Part shown: positions 1-11,600 of the stretch, one piece after another
Numbering within the stretch: position 1 is the stretch's first letter
How the letters are laid out: the number at the start of each line of letters is the position of its first letter
Assembly: GCA_003117195.1 (NCBI GenBank)
Contig: BDSI01000072.1
Span: 98,546 to 162,545, forward strand
Origin: Eudorina sp. 2006-703-Eu-15
Taxonomy: Eukaryota > Chlorophyta > Chlorophyceae > Chlamydomonadales > Volvocaceae
Reading direction: 5' to 3'
DNA length: 64,000 bases
Notes under the pieces: generated by a model
The model's input: only the letters and a program-made list of their open reading frames with translations
Databases searched by the model: none
Told to the model about the DNA's origin: nothing
Made by a program: the position numbers and the translations under genes

Positions 1-44
1 CCCTCTCTCTGACTGCACCCACCCGGGCCGGGGCCGGGCCCCAG

Positions 45-2936
45 GCCTCCACGTGCTGCCCCGGCCGCGTCGCCGCGTACAGCGACTGCATCTCGGCGGT
101 GGAGGCGGCGGAGGTGTCCGGCAGCAAGACCCCCGAGATAGCCGCCAAACGCACCGCGGCCAGGGCGCTGGCCAGGTGCGTGCTGGCGCGCGCGGTGACG
201 GCGGAGGCGGCGGAGGCGGACGGCGTCAGCCCCGGCGGCGCGTGGCCCGGCAGGGGCGGCCACCTCAAGCTGCTGCCCCGGGTGCGTGTTGGGCGGGGCG
301 GGGCGGGGTGGGGTGGTATAGCAAATTGGTAGACATGTTCAAACTGCGCTGCTGCCAGAGCAAACGTCCGGGGCGGGGGGGGGCGTCCCGAGGTGGGGCG
401 TCCGCGCCCGCGCCTCCTTCGGCCGGCGTCCTGGTCAGCCGGGTGTACCCAGTCCCCTGTGCGTGCACTGTCCCCTCGTCGGCCTCCCCCAGCACCCCAG
501 CTGGCCCGCTGGGTTTTACGTCTTCACCGCTCACCCCCTCGGGCCCTATACACTGTACCCCCTCGGGCCGAACACCCGCTCGGGCCCCCTCCTGACAGGA
601 TCTGGTCTTCCGACGGAACCCCCACGGCAAGCCGCACCTGGTGCCAAGCCCCGGCTGGCCCGCCCTCCACCACAACCTGACCCACACACACGACCTCGCC
701 GGTGAGGCCCCCGCCTCCCCCCCCAATGAGTGAGAAAGGGGGGGACGGGGGAGCGGGCTGGGGGGGAGGGCGCGCCAGACGAAGAGACCTTGGTTGGGGA
801 TGTGGGGTGATATCCCCACGCGACCCTCTCGAACCGGTCTGGCGGCCGAGTCCCGGGAGGGCACCCCGTGGGTGCCCTCCCTACACCGGCCAGGGGGCCG
901 AGAGTGGGTCCGTGGGGTGTTCAAGAAAAAACCCGTAGGGGGATGTGTAAGAGAAAAGGAGAAAAACGGGTGTAAGACCGGTAGGGTTCCCGGGTGTAGG
1001 ACCCGCGCCATCGGGACGTCGGGACCTGGGAACCTCGGGACCTCCGCCCCATCCTCCCTCCCCCCCGCCATCCTCCGCCCCGTCGTCTTGCCCTCCCCCT
1101 CCCCCCCCCACACACACGCTCGGCCCGGCAGGCGTGGCGCTTTTCCGGCAGCCCAATCATGCGCCTTCGGCGGCCGTGGCGCCGGATGCCGTACCTATTT
1201 CGTACGGTGTCGGCTTGGACGTGGAGCGGCTGGACCGGGCGCCCCGCGACCCGCTGGCACTGGCCCGGCGGCGGCTGGCGCCGTCGGAGGTGCGGGACCT
1301 GGAAGGTAGGGGAGGGGGCGGGAGGTTAGGGGCGGGGACGGGGGCGGGGGGAGGAGGGTAGCGGTCCAGTGCAACGCCTTTCACGGGTTGCGATCAAAGT
1401 TGAGGGGAGGAGTCTGGCAGGGAGAGGAGGGTGGGTGAGCCTCCAGATGTACGGCATGGCACGGTGTGCTGAGGGGACAGGGCGACGCGGGATGTACGGG
1501 GTACGGAATGGCGGTCCAACCCCACGTGTCCCGTCCCTCCCCCACTGCGCCTCCCTGGTTCCCCCTGGAAGACCTGCCCACCCTAACACCCCAACACCCA
1601 CCCCCAACCCACCCCCCCGCTGGGCCACCGCAGCTCTGACGGGGGAGGAGCGGGCCCGGCACTTCATGTGGCTGTGGACCCTCAAGGTGCGTCGGGAGGG
1701 GGTGGGAGGGGGAGGGGTGTGCTGTGCTGTGCACGGAGCTGGTGCGGGGGCCGGGGGGAGGGCCTAACAGCCGGTGGCAACGAGTCCGTCCGTCCGTCCG
1801 TCCCTAGGCCGAGGTCCGGTCTAAGGCCCCTAAGGGCCCCAAGACCCATGGGTCGGCTCGTCCTGCACGCAGCCGCGCGAGCCGCGGGGGCGGCGCAGCT
1901 GCGCAGGCCGATGCCGCACGCTCGCATCTGTCACAGCGCCTCTCCAAGCCGTCCCAGGGGCCTCCCAACCCCCCGTCCCCCAATTTGACGCCCGTAACCC
2001 CCGTGGTTGGCTGCCCCCGGGTCCTCGTTCGCCCTCCCCCCTCCTCCTCCTCCTCCTCCCCCCCGACAGGAGGCTTACGTGAAGGCCCGGGGCACAGGCA
2101 TCTCTGCGCCGCCCGGACTGAAGGGCTTCGCGATCGGTGAGCCGGGGGGCCGCCAAGCCGGGCACGTGGTACGGGTACGTGCACGTGGTACGGGATACGG
2201 GTACGGGTACGGGTAGAGGTAGGGCGCAGCTTCTCCCCGCCCGTTTTCGTTTTTCCTGCTCTCACCCGGGGGGCCCTCCCGACAACCCTCTGCGCCGCGA
2301 CCCGTGCCGTTGCTGTTTGGGGTCTTCTAATGTTCTGAGGGATCGTGCGTACGGCGCGGCGGTTGTCGTACATTGTCCTTGCCGCGCGCAGGCTTCGCAG
2401 ACATGCCCGACGCGGCGGCGCGGCAGGTGGCGGCGGCGTGCGGCGGGGCCTACCGCCTGGCCCCCGGCGGGCTCAAGTCCATCACCTTGCAGCACACCAC
2501 CACGCCCACCACTCCCACCACCCTCCCCACCGCCACCCCCGGCTCCGACAGCGGCGCTGCCGGCGGTGGAAGTGGCGGCGCCGCTGGCAGCCCGCGCGGC
2601 GCAGCCGCGGCCGCAGCCGCGGCCGATCCTTCCCCCGGGGGTGAGGGTGATGGTGGGTGGTGTCAGTTCGAGGGCCCGCAGACGCACTTCAGCTTCCTGC
2701 TCTTCCAGCCCACACCGCAGCACGTGGGGGCGCTGTGTCTGGCGGTGCACCCGGCGGGGAGGGACCCGGGGCTGGGGCCGCCCGGGGCGGGCGAGGCCGG
2801 GGCGGCGGCGGGGCTGGGGGGCGGGGGGGCCTCAGGGGCGGCCCTGGGGTCGCTGGTGGAGCACTGGTGGTGTGTGCCGCTGGAGGTGGAGGGGCGGCTG
2901 AGCGGGGGGGAGGTGGTGCTGCTGGGCGCGTCGTGA
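45..2936 (+). CDS. Sfp-type 4'-phosphopantetheinyl transferase (5' end missing)
   Basis: Transfers the 4'-phosphopantetheine arm of coenzyme A to a conserved serine of acyl- or peptidyl-carrier proteins. Exons read as 45-281, 599-701, 1132-1305, 1634-1686, 2070-2136 and 2392-2936; phases agree at every join and the stop is TGA. The family motifs appear in order. First comes a substrate-side box with FRRNPHGKP followed by HHNLTHTHDLA (exon 2). Next is the Mg-binding GVGLDVE (exon 3). Last is the W-x3-KEAYxKARGTG box, split by an intron exactly between Lys and Glu (exons 4/5). The last exon adds an Ala/Gly insert and ends in a conserved-looking beta region (HFSFLLFQP, GALCLAVHP). The start codon lies left of the window; position 45 is a splice acceptor. 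Family assignment is firm; the carrier-protein target (fatty acid or polyketide synthase) is not visible. Confidence 0.9.
315..371 (+). repeat. Interspersed 40-50 bp element, copy 1
   Basis: This copy lies in intron 1 of the phosphopantetheinyl transferase gene. Its core runs from AAATTGGTAGACATGTTC through AACTGCGCTGCTGCCAGAGC. The same core, with few changes, recurs at 7846, 14220, 33236, 42312, 45611, 47624 and 51656, in both orientations. No coding or RNA role is evident. Confidence 0.85.
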
Positions 2937-4579
2937 GTAAGGCATGTGCGGCAGAGGACGGGGCGGGGCGGGGAGGGCGGGCGCAGGATGGTGCAGAGGC
3001 GCCGCATGGCAGTGTTGAAGTGTGCAGCCTCTTGGAGTGCAGCCTCTTGAAGGATCCGGACGACCCGCTTACATCAGGGAAAGAACGAGCGCGCGCGAGT
3101 GGAGGGGGGATGGAAGGGGCCCGAGGCGGGGGGTGCGGTCTGTGAGATCGACCTCCTCCTCGGGGCAACAGGGGGGCCGCGGGCACGTCGCCGGTTGTGT
3201 CACAGCTCACAAGGTTAAAGGGGGGCGCGGGGGCCGCCGCGGCTCGACCCCGCCCCCCGCCCCGCCCCCGTCACCGTTTCGGGAGGCGCCGTTCGCGGCA
3301 ACGTGCGTCAAGAGGCGGAATGTGCGGCGGATGCGGACGGGTGTGGCTTCTTGCCTGCACTGCCGTATCCGGGTTACGGTTGCGGTAACCGGGGGTACTG
3401 GATAGAGCGCCGCCGCCGTCCCGTGGGTCTAGCGGGGGATGTTCGTCCCTGGAGCCGTTGACGTCATTCGCCACGGAACTTCATCTGCACGGGCCAAGGC
3501 AAAGGTATTCCGCCAAAGTACTGTACGATCAGAAGTACGGCATATGTCCTGAGGGGGGATGCTGGAGGTGTCCCCCAGATGGATGGGGGAGCTGCGCAAC
3601 AGTTATGATGTGCGTGTGCGAAGATGTACGGACACTGCCATGTACGGCACTGTGCGGCACTTCCTCGATGAAAGCTTGGAAAGTCCCTCACGTGGTTTCT
3701 TACACAAGAGCTCTTGCCGCTCTTCAGGTGGGTTTTGGGGGGAGGCGGTCCGGCCTTAAGGCTTCAGAGCAGCCCCGTGTTTCGGCCCGTACAAATACAC
3801 ACCTTGCACCCCCTGCCCGCTCTCTCTCATTTCGACCCTGGAGGATGATCACGAGGTTCGCCCACCAACCTCCCGTCCCGGAAGCGGGCGCATCAAAGCG
3901 CTGAAATCAAATGCCCTGGCAATTCGAAGAATACTGGTATCTAGCTCCCGGGCTCGGACCTATTTCTCCGATATAAACAGATTTCGAAAGGTACACGTGG
4001 CATGGATGGACGGATCGACGGCTCCACAGGAGTAGGGGCCAAACCTAATCAAACGAGCTTCCAAACAAACAAACCACCAGCCAACCAACCGAACAAACAA
4101 ACAAACCAAAGCAAACCGATGCGCTGAAGCAAGCGGACGATACTCAGCGAGGTTGGACTCCTCGCCGCACGCAATACACGCATAAATACCGCGGACTGCG
4201 CAGGCGCGGCGCACATTTTCACCTACGCTTTGATGACATAGACGGATCGACCGACCCACCGACCCAAGCCACTTCCGCCCGCCCCTCTGGCGTCCCCCGC
4301 GACCAAGGCAAGGGGCAAAGGCGCAAAGCCAAGGGCAAGATCCCGAGGACATGCAGGACCGCGTACACACACAAACGAGAGCACAGCCACGCTCTCCGGA
4401 AGCGCCTCTCAAATTTTTCCGCGGACCCTCCATCATCACCGGGGGCACGAACGGTGCGGTGCAGGGCGGCGCGCGGGGCTCACCCCGCTCTGAGATAACG
4501 CAGAGCCTCAGGGGGTGGAGGATGGGAGGTCACGGGCATCTGGTTGCCGCCCCACCTCAGAATCGCCACCCCATGGTGG

Positions 4580-4612
4580 CCACCACCACCTCCGCCACCG
4601 TCACCGCCACCA

Positions 4613-4644
<32 letters not shown>

Positions 4645-4700
4645 GCCACCGCCACCACCACCACCACCACCACGAGCACCACCACCACGACCACACACCA
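4580..4700. repeat. CCACCG / CCA triplet microsatellite
   Basis: About 120 bp of near-perfect CAC and CCG triplets, C-rich on the plus strand. It can be translated as poly-His, poly-Pro or poly-Thr in the three frames, which explains several spurious long ORFs here. Confidence 0.9.
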
Positions 4701-5651
4701 CCCTCACCCCGCCGGACCAACCTTGAGGGCTGCCTGCCTTGCTGCGTCGCCCGCACCGGGCCGCCCGCCCGCCCGCCCGGCTGTCCCCCCCTCCCGCCGT
4801 GATGTGCCCCGACACATGCTAGGGCCTCCTCCACCCCCGCCCTCCCCCCCAAGGATTCGCGACGGGACGGGACGGGACGGGACGGGAGGCGGGCATCAGC
4901 GTTGCGCCCTACGGGCCCCCCGCTGCGCCTCATCACCAAACCTCAAACCTCAAACCCCACCAGAGACCCACCATCGCATCATACCACATTCACATTCACA
5001 ATCACATAACACATCCGATCAGGGGTTGCAAACAGCGCCGCCGCTCTCCCAACTACCGCAACCAATCGGAACCAAGCGGGGTATTATGAGGGGACGGGGG
5101 GTGCTTACGGGGCTGTGCGGGGACGAGATGGTCGCCCGGCGGCGCGGTGGAACCCCTCCCGGCGCCCCTCCCCCTCCCCTTCCTCCCCTTCCTCCTCCCC
5201 CTCCTCCCTCCCCCTCCCCCTCCTCCCAAGCTGCCGAGGACCTCCACGCATCGGAGCGACAGAAAGCCGCCACCACCAAATCAAACCCTGCTGCACTGGG
5301 CGGCGCCGGGTCGGTGCCCCGGCGTCTGCGGAGGCCCGCAAGGGAAATCCCCCCCTAGATATCAGCATCTGAATGTGTGTAAATGCTACCTTAGGCAGCT
5401 TGCCGCACTGTGGCACCTGAGTGGAGGTGCGGGCGCCCCGGCAGGGGCCAGCTGCTGACGCAACGCCGACGCCGTACGACGGCAAGGTGCCGTACTTTGA
5501 GCGGCCGGTGGCCTTCCTGTCACGGCGTCACAAAACACACACGCACCCACCGCCGACCCCCCTGCATCCAAAATACCTCCCGACGGTGCAACGACATGCC
5601 GGGGGAACCCACATGCAACACACACACACACACACACACACACACGCCCGG

Positions 5652-5681
5652 GGGTCGGGCGGGTCTCTTACCTAACCACAC
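5652..5681 (+). repeat. Short element next to a CA tract (family C, copy 1)
   Basis: The block GGGTCGGGCGGGTCTCTT, followed after a few bases by CTAAcCACAC, sits beside a CA microsatellite. Nearly the same block is found at 43275-43304 and, inverted, at 43876-43903. Confidence 0.7.
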
Positions 5682-7845
5682 ACACGCCCGTGCAAGCGAC
5701 GAGAGTTCGAGGCGCGAAGGGAGGAGAGACGGCTACAGTAGGGGGTGTGGTTGGGGGAGGGATGGCGCTCGGCGCAAATGGCGCGCCGATAGCCCCGAGC
5801 ATCCCTCTTTGCCCTCCCTTGGCCCGGCCCTGTATCCCCGCGGCCCCCCGCGGCCCCCCCCTGGCCACCTGGCGCTTCACACACGTGGCCTGCTGCATGC
5901 TCCGAAACACCTGCCTGGGGATTCCCCACCCTCCCTGGACTTTATTTATTCACAAGTACGATGCGGTGGAGAATTGTAATTTAGGCGCATTGCGGTCCAA
6001 ATACACACAAACAACAACACGCCTCGCAATGCGCCTGCCTGTCGTACAAGATGACACCTGCCGTGGCATACTACAACAACCGACCAGGCGCCAGTGGCCG
6101 CCCAGCTGTCAAAAAAACACAGCTGGATGCAGGAGGAGGAACACACACACACACATACACACACACACACACGCGGCCAATCGACGGGGACAACGGCGAA
6201 GCGGCCAAGGGAAAGACGGTCACCCCAGCCCGCCAGGCATCCAGGCATCCATCGTTTGACTTGAGAGGCATCGGAGAGGCCCAGAGGGAGAGAGAGGCGG
6301 CAGGGAGGGCAACTGGGAGGGCAACTGGGAGTGCCCAGATGTCCCCAAACCCCCTCCCTTCTCTCTCTCACCCGCCCGCCCGCCCCCCCGCCCGCCTGCC
6401 ACCCCCCCTCGTTCGCCCCTCTCTCGCGAGTAACGAGGTTGAAGAGGCATCTATCTATCTGGGGATGCCCCAGAGACGAGTCCGCCCCCCAGACAGTCGA
6501 CAACCCCCTGGGAGGGGCCCCGGCGGCCTCCCTCGCAGTCGACACAGTTGCTCAGTTCTGGAGCGGCGCGCGGGCGGTGTGAGGCAACACATCGCAATCA
6601 GCCACCAAACAACCAACCAAACAAACAGGCACAGGCGCAGACCGAAACAGGCAAACCGGAAACAGCCAAAGCAGGCAACACACGGGCGCCGGTACGCGCC
6701 TTAACACATCCGCAGCCGGCTCTCTTGCCGGGCTGCCAGTCAGCTGGGCTGTCTGTCGCTGGGGTTCGCCCCCGTCGGTGCCCTCACAGAGCTCGGCCCC
6801 GTCGCCCCCCGGGGGGGTTGGGGCTCGACTGTGCTCCGACAGCACCCCGACGGATCGGTCGACCCGTGGGTCCGTTGTACGACAACCCGTCAGCGTCACA
6901 GAGCAACCAGAAACCAGTGATCAGGGGGCATGCGTCCAATCACAACCAGATTTAAACCAAAACCAAAACGGGAATGCATTCTCATCGAAAAAACCAAAAA
7001 AAAACATCGCCACAAACCCATGGGTCAGCAGCCGCCCCGGCGGGGCCAGAGCCATCCTGGAGGGTAATCCCGTTATGGGGCTCAGCGGGTGCCGCCGCGC
7101 GGAGAGGCAAGCAAGCAGGTAGGTAGGTAGGTAGGTAGGTGAGTAAGTGCGTATGCTGCTAGGTAGGTAGGCGCGGGCCCGGGACCCCCGCGCCGCGGTC
7201 GCTCCACCCAGCCTGCAGACGCCGCACGCGTGTACGGCACTGTACGACACCTCACAACCGCTACCACAACCGCCAGGAACATGGCCGCAGCCCCGTCGCT
7301 GTACCCTGTTGGTGAGACCCCAAACACTGAGGGCGGGAGGAACGCTGGGAGGAGGGGGGAAGAGGAGGAGGACAGGTGCGCGGCGGCGGCGACCGCGGCG
7401 GCGGCGGTGCCAGCGGCGGCCCAATGGCGGCGGCCGCTGGCGCCGCGGCGCGGGACGAAACAACTCCCGAGCCGGGCCGCCCCCTGCCAACTCACCCCCC
7501 CTCCAAGTCCCCAGGCGCATATCCTCATCGCACAACTCGACTGGATTAGGACTGGACTGGCTCGACCAGCTCGGGCCGGGGAGGCTTCCTCGCCAAACAC
7601 ATCTCGCTCGCGGACCGCACCCAGAGGGGGAGTGTGGGTGTAAAAAGGCCGCAGCGACCCGCCCGCGAACGGGCTCGGGCTCCACACAAAATGCGATGCG
7701 GGTACTCCCAGCACCACCCCGGGGGGCTCGGACCCGTCCATCCGTCCATCCGCCCATCCATACAAATGGCAGCACTGCACTGCACTGCCCGGGGAGCCTG
7801 GGTGCACATGCAAAACGGCCAGTCCCCGCGGGGTTTCCGGCGGGG

Positions 7846-7890
7846 TGTAGGAAATCGGTACGACATATTGAAGCTGCGCTGCTGCCCCAC
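7846..7890 (+). repeat. Interspersed 40-50 bp element, copy 2
   Basis: Begins GTGTAGGAAATCGGTA and continues to AAGCTGCGCTGCTGCC. It diverges slightly from copy 1 (CGACATATTG in place of GACATGTTC) and loses the AGAGC end. It lies about 0.8 kb below the stop codon of the SAND/ePHD gene, so it is intergenic or in that gene's 3' UTR. Confidence 0.75.
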
Positions 7891-8664
7891 ACGGGGGAGG
7901 AAGGGGGGGAACTTAGCGGCCCCGGTGCTAGAACATGCATACGCCGCCGCACCACCCGCCGCAAAACGCAAAACGCATTACGGATACACACCGCGCCTCG
8001 CTAAACACACATCGATTGCGCTTTTCTCCCGGCTCAATGCTTGACTAACAATCAACCACCTAACTCACCCACCTCCCGAGGAGGCGGGGAAAAGCGGGAC
8101 AGGCAAAGCAAACACACACACGGGGGCGCGCATCACGTGCTTGTAAAAAACAACAAAGCAAGCGGGTTTGCGGACCCTGGCGGGATGGGGGCAGAATCTC
8201 CTCGCAACTCCCGGTTCGCCTGGATACATTCACACCCGCCGCCGCCAGTCCTTGCGCAGGTGACAATCAAAAGGGCCACTGCTTGCCCAAGTAAGCCTCC
8301 GGTGAATGGCTGCCGAAGGGTTCGCAACCCAGCCAAGGGTTCGGAGACACGCACACGCACACAAATACAATACACATATGCACAGATCCTTTAAGGTGCC
8401 CCGCGGGACGGTTCACCCTCTCGGGTGGATCTCGTTCTCCCCTCCACCTCACCTCACCAAACCCCACACCACATGCGCCCGCCAGACCGGCCCCCCGCCG
8501 CGAACACTTCCTCCCTCCAATCGTCCCCTCTCTGCCCGCCCCGCGGGTCCGCTGGCGCTCCCATCCCGACATCCCCGCATCCTCGCAGATCCAGATCCAG
8601 ATCCAGATCCAACGCCTCCCCGGACCGGGGCTGCCTCCTACGGCCTTTTCACGGCCTCCTATCA

Positions 8665-11600
8665 TCAGGTGAACTGTGGCGGCAGCGGCCGCTTGCCGGT
8701 TGCCCCACTGCCCTGACCCAACGGCAGCGACCAGGTCTCCCGCCGCGCCCGTTCGCGGGCGCGCTGCTCCGCCGCCGCCGCGGCCATCCGCTCGTCCATG
8801 TACATCGCCGCCGACGCCGCCACGACCGCCGCGGCGGCGGCGGCGGCATCGGCCCCGCCACCGACGTCGGCGTCGGTGTACGGCACGTCTGCCAGGTCGT
8901 CCAGGGGCATGACGTCACCTCCGCCGCCGCCGACCCCGCCGCCGCCCCCGCCGCCGGGGCTGCCGGCGCCGGGCGTAAGGCCCGCCAGGCTGCCCGCCCC
9001 GCCGCCGCCGGTCCCGGTGGCCCTCTGCAGCGCCACCAGTTGGCGGCGGAGGCACTTCTTGGGCGCGCTTTCGGTGCCGCACTTGCCTGCGGGGGTTCGA
9101 GATGGCGGGACTTCAGGATCTCCGGGATCCGGGATTTCAGGGATTCGAGGGATTCGGGAGGCGGTGGGGGTCCGTCCGCAGCAAGACTGACAGAGCGGGG
9201 ACAACGCGTGGCCTCGGGTAAGAACGGTGGAGTCCGTCTGCCGCAACCACCAGCCAGCAACTGTCAACTACCAGGGATTTTCTAAGGAAGCCCGCCCACG
9301 TGCCTTTGCGCTGAATGACGCAGACGGCGCATCGCCCCGAGTGACCCGCTCGACCCGTGGTTCCCCCCAGCAGCTCCGCCTCGGCCTCCCTGGATCTGCG
9401 GTCGGCAGTAGCAGTAGCAGTAGCAGTAGCAAGAAGTGACAAGCAGTAGCAAGAATGTACACAACAGCAACAATGTACAGCACCAACAGCGACAGGATCG
9501 GTACGACGCAACAGCAGCGGCCGCGGGGCAAACGGTTGCGGTGCGAAGTCGCCATCGCGCCTTTCGCGGCCTCAGCAGCAAGCAGCCACGCACCCGCTCT
9601 GCGCGATCTTGGACAGCGTCAGGTCCGCCGAAGGGTCTCCGCTGCTGGGCACGTAGGGGTTGTGCAGCAGCGGCCGGCTGGGCAGCAGCCCCTCGATGTT
9701 CCGCGCCGCCCGGGGCAGCATATGCGGCAGGATGACACCCCCCGCCGCCGCCGCCGCCGCCACCCCTAGAGGGCACAGCGACGGCAGAGGCGGCCCGTGC
9801 GTCGGCGACTCGTCGCCGGCTCCGCCGGCGGCCAAGGCCGCGGCCGCAGCCGCGGCAGCAACAGCGGCGGCTCCGCCGCCGGTGCTGATGCTGCGCCCCG
9901 GCAGGGCGCCGGCGGAGCCGCCGGCGGCGCCGCGGGCGAATGTCGTACCCGTCGAGCCGCTGGCGGTGCTCATCGCCATCGCGCCCAAGTGACCAGCGGC
10001 GGCGGCGCCAGCGGCGGCGGGACTGTTCGGCTGGTGGGCCTGGAGCTGGTGGTGCGAGGGATGGTGGTGGTGGTGGTGGCGGGGCCGGCCGCCGCCGCCG
10101 GGCATGCCCCGTGCCGGCTGCGTTGCGGTGGAGCCGGGGCTGCCCACCGAGACCTCGCCGCCCGCGTCAGCGGCGGCCTGCGCCCCAGCCTGCGTCCGTT
10201 GACCCCCCGCGCCGCCGCCGGCTCCGCCGCCGCCGGCTCCGCCCATCCCGAACAGCATCGCCGCCACGCCCTCCGGCAGCGCGCCCCCCAGCTGAGGGTG
10301 CTGCTGCAGCAGCTTGAGCGCCGAGGCGTGCGAGAGGTGCAGACCACTCGTCGGGTCCAGACCCATCCCCAGGCCAAGGCCCAGCGTGTCGCCGACGGCA
10401 CCCGCGGCGGCGGCGCCGTCGGGCGCGCCGCGGGAGAGGAACATCGGCGGCATGGCGGCCAGCCCCCGCGGCGGCGGCGGCGCCGCCGCCGCCGGCAGAC
10501 CCGGTTGTCGCGGCGACGGCAGCGAGCCCTCGCGGGTGCCGTCCGGGGCGGCGGCTACCGCCGCCGCCGCCGCCGCCATGTCGACGTCGGAGGGCTCCGA
10601 CGCGTCCCAGCGCCGCTTGAGCATCTGACTGCTGGCACCCGGCATCTGCTGTGACCCATGGGCCTGGCCCTGACTGGTCCCCGCCGCGGCGCCGTCAGAC
10701 GCGGCCGACATCTCCAACTGGGCACTGCTCATACCCGCTGCCGCCGCCGCCGCGCTTTCGTACAAGTTCGCCAGCATGGCAAAACCTCCCGCCGCCGCCA
10801 CGGCCGCCGCGGCGACCGCTGCCGCCTGCCGGCGCTCAAACACGGCGGCCTGACCCATGGGCGGCCAGGCCGCCGCCGCCGCCGCCGCGTCGAATCCCAG
10901 CGCTGCGGCCCTACCGTCACCGTCCGCCGCCGCGTCGGCGACGGTCGTGTCAACGGCGCCGCCGCCGCCGCGCCACTGCGGGTCCGAGGAGGACCGCTGG
11001 CGCTTCGCGGACGACTCGCCGGCCGCATCCGCCGCGGTTTGACCATCTCCCGCCACGCCGCCGCCGCCATCGCCGCCGCCGCCACAGCCGCCCGCATGGG
11101 TCTCGACAGGCCCAGGGACCGATGGGTCGACTGCGCCGCTGGCAAGCGGCGCGGCAGCTGCGGCGGCGGCCGCCGCCGCCACCACCGCCGGGTCTGACCC
11201 ACGGGTCGGCGGCGGCAACACGGCCGACGCCTGCGGCGGCGCGGCGCCGTCAGGCGGATACGAGCGCAGCATCATGAGGGCGGGCAGGCTGCTGGCGTCC
11301 GCGAAGCGGGACGAGCGCGGCGGCGGCGCCGCCGCCGCCGAGAGCGGCGGCAGCACCACGCGGCGGCCCGCCGCCAGCTGCAGCGACAGCGGCAGGGCCA
11401 CCTGCTGCGGCGGATGCTGACCCATGGGACCCGAGTGCGTCGCGGCCGGGGCCGGGGCTTGGCCTAGCGCACCCGGAGAGGGCCCGGCGGTGGTTGTGGC
11501 GGTGGATTGGGAGGCATCCAGCGAGGGCGCGGGACGGGCCCGGGCGGACGGTGCGCGGCTCGGGGCCCCCAGGGCGGAGGAGGCGGTGTGGGTGGCGGCG

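Larger units (their letters stand above)
2937..8664. other. Non-coding region between two convergent genes
   Basis: This holds the 3' flanks of the phosphopantetheinyl transferase gene (+) and the SAND/ePHD gene (-). I see no ORF with domain sense here; the open frames are translations of simple repeats. Visible content includes a CAC/CCG triplet tract near 4580-4700, pyrimidine-rich tracts near 5160-5225, CA tracts near 5623-5645 and 6141-6172, a GGTA tract near 7114-7140, GTAC-rich words near 3620-3665 and 7228-7250, and one copy of the interspersed element at 7846. No TGTAA-type polyadenylation signal could be assigned confidently to either gene. Confidence 0.6.

Noticed and set aside
5386..5680. 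Possible small genes around the CA tract
   Set aside because: Frames are dominated by Thr/His or Val/Cys from the CA repeat, with no splice-consistent neighbours.
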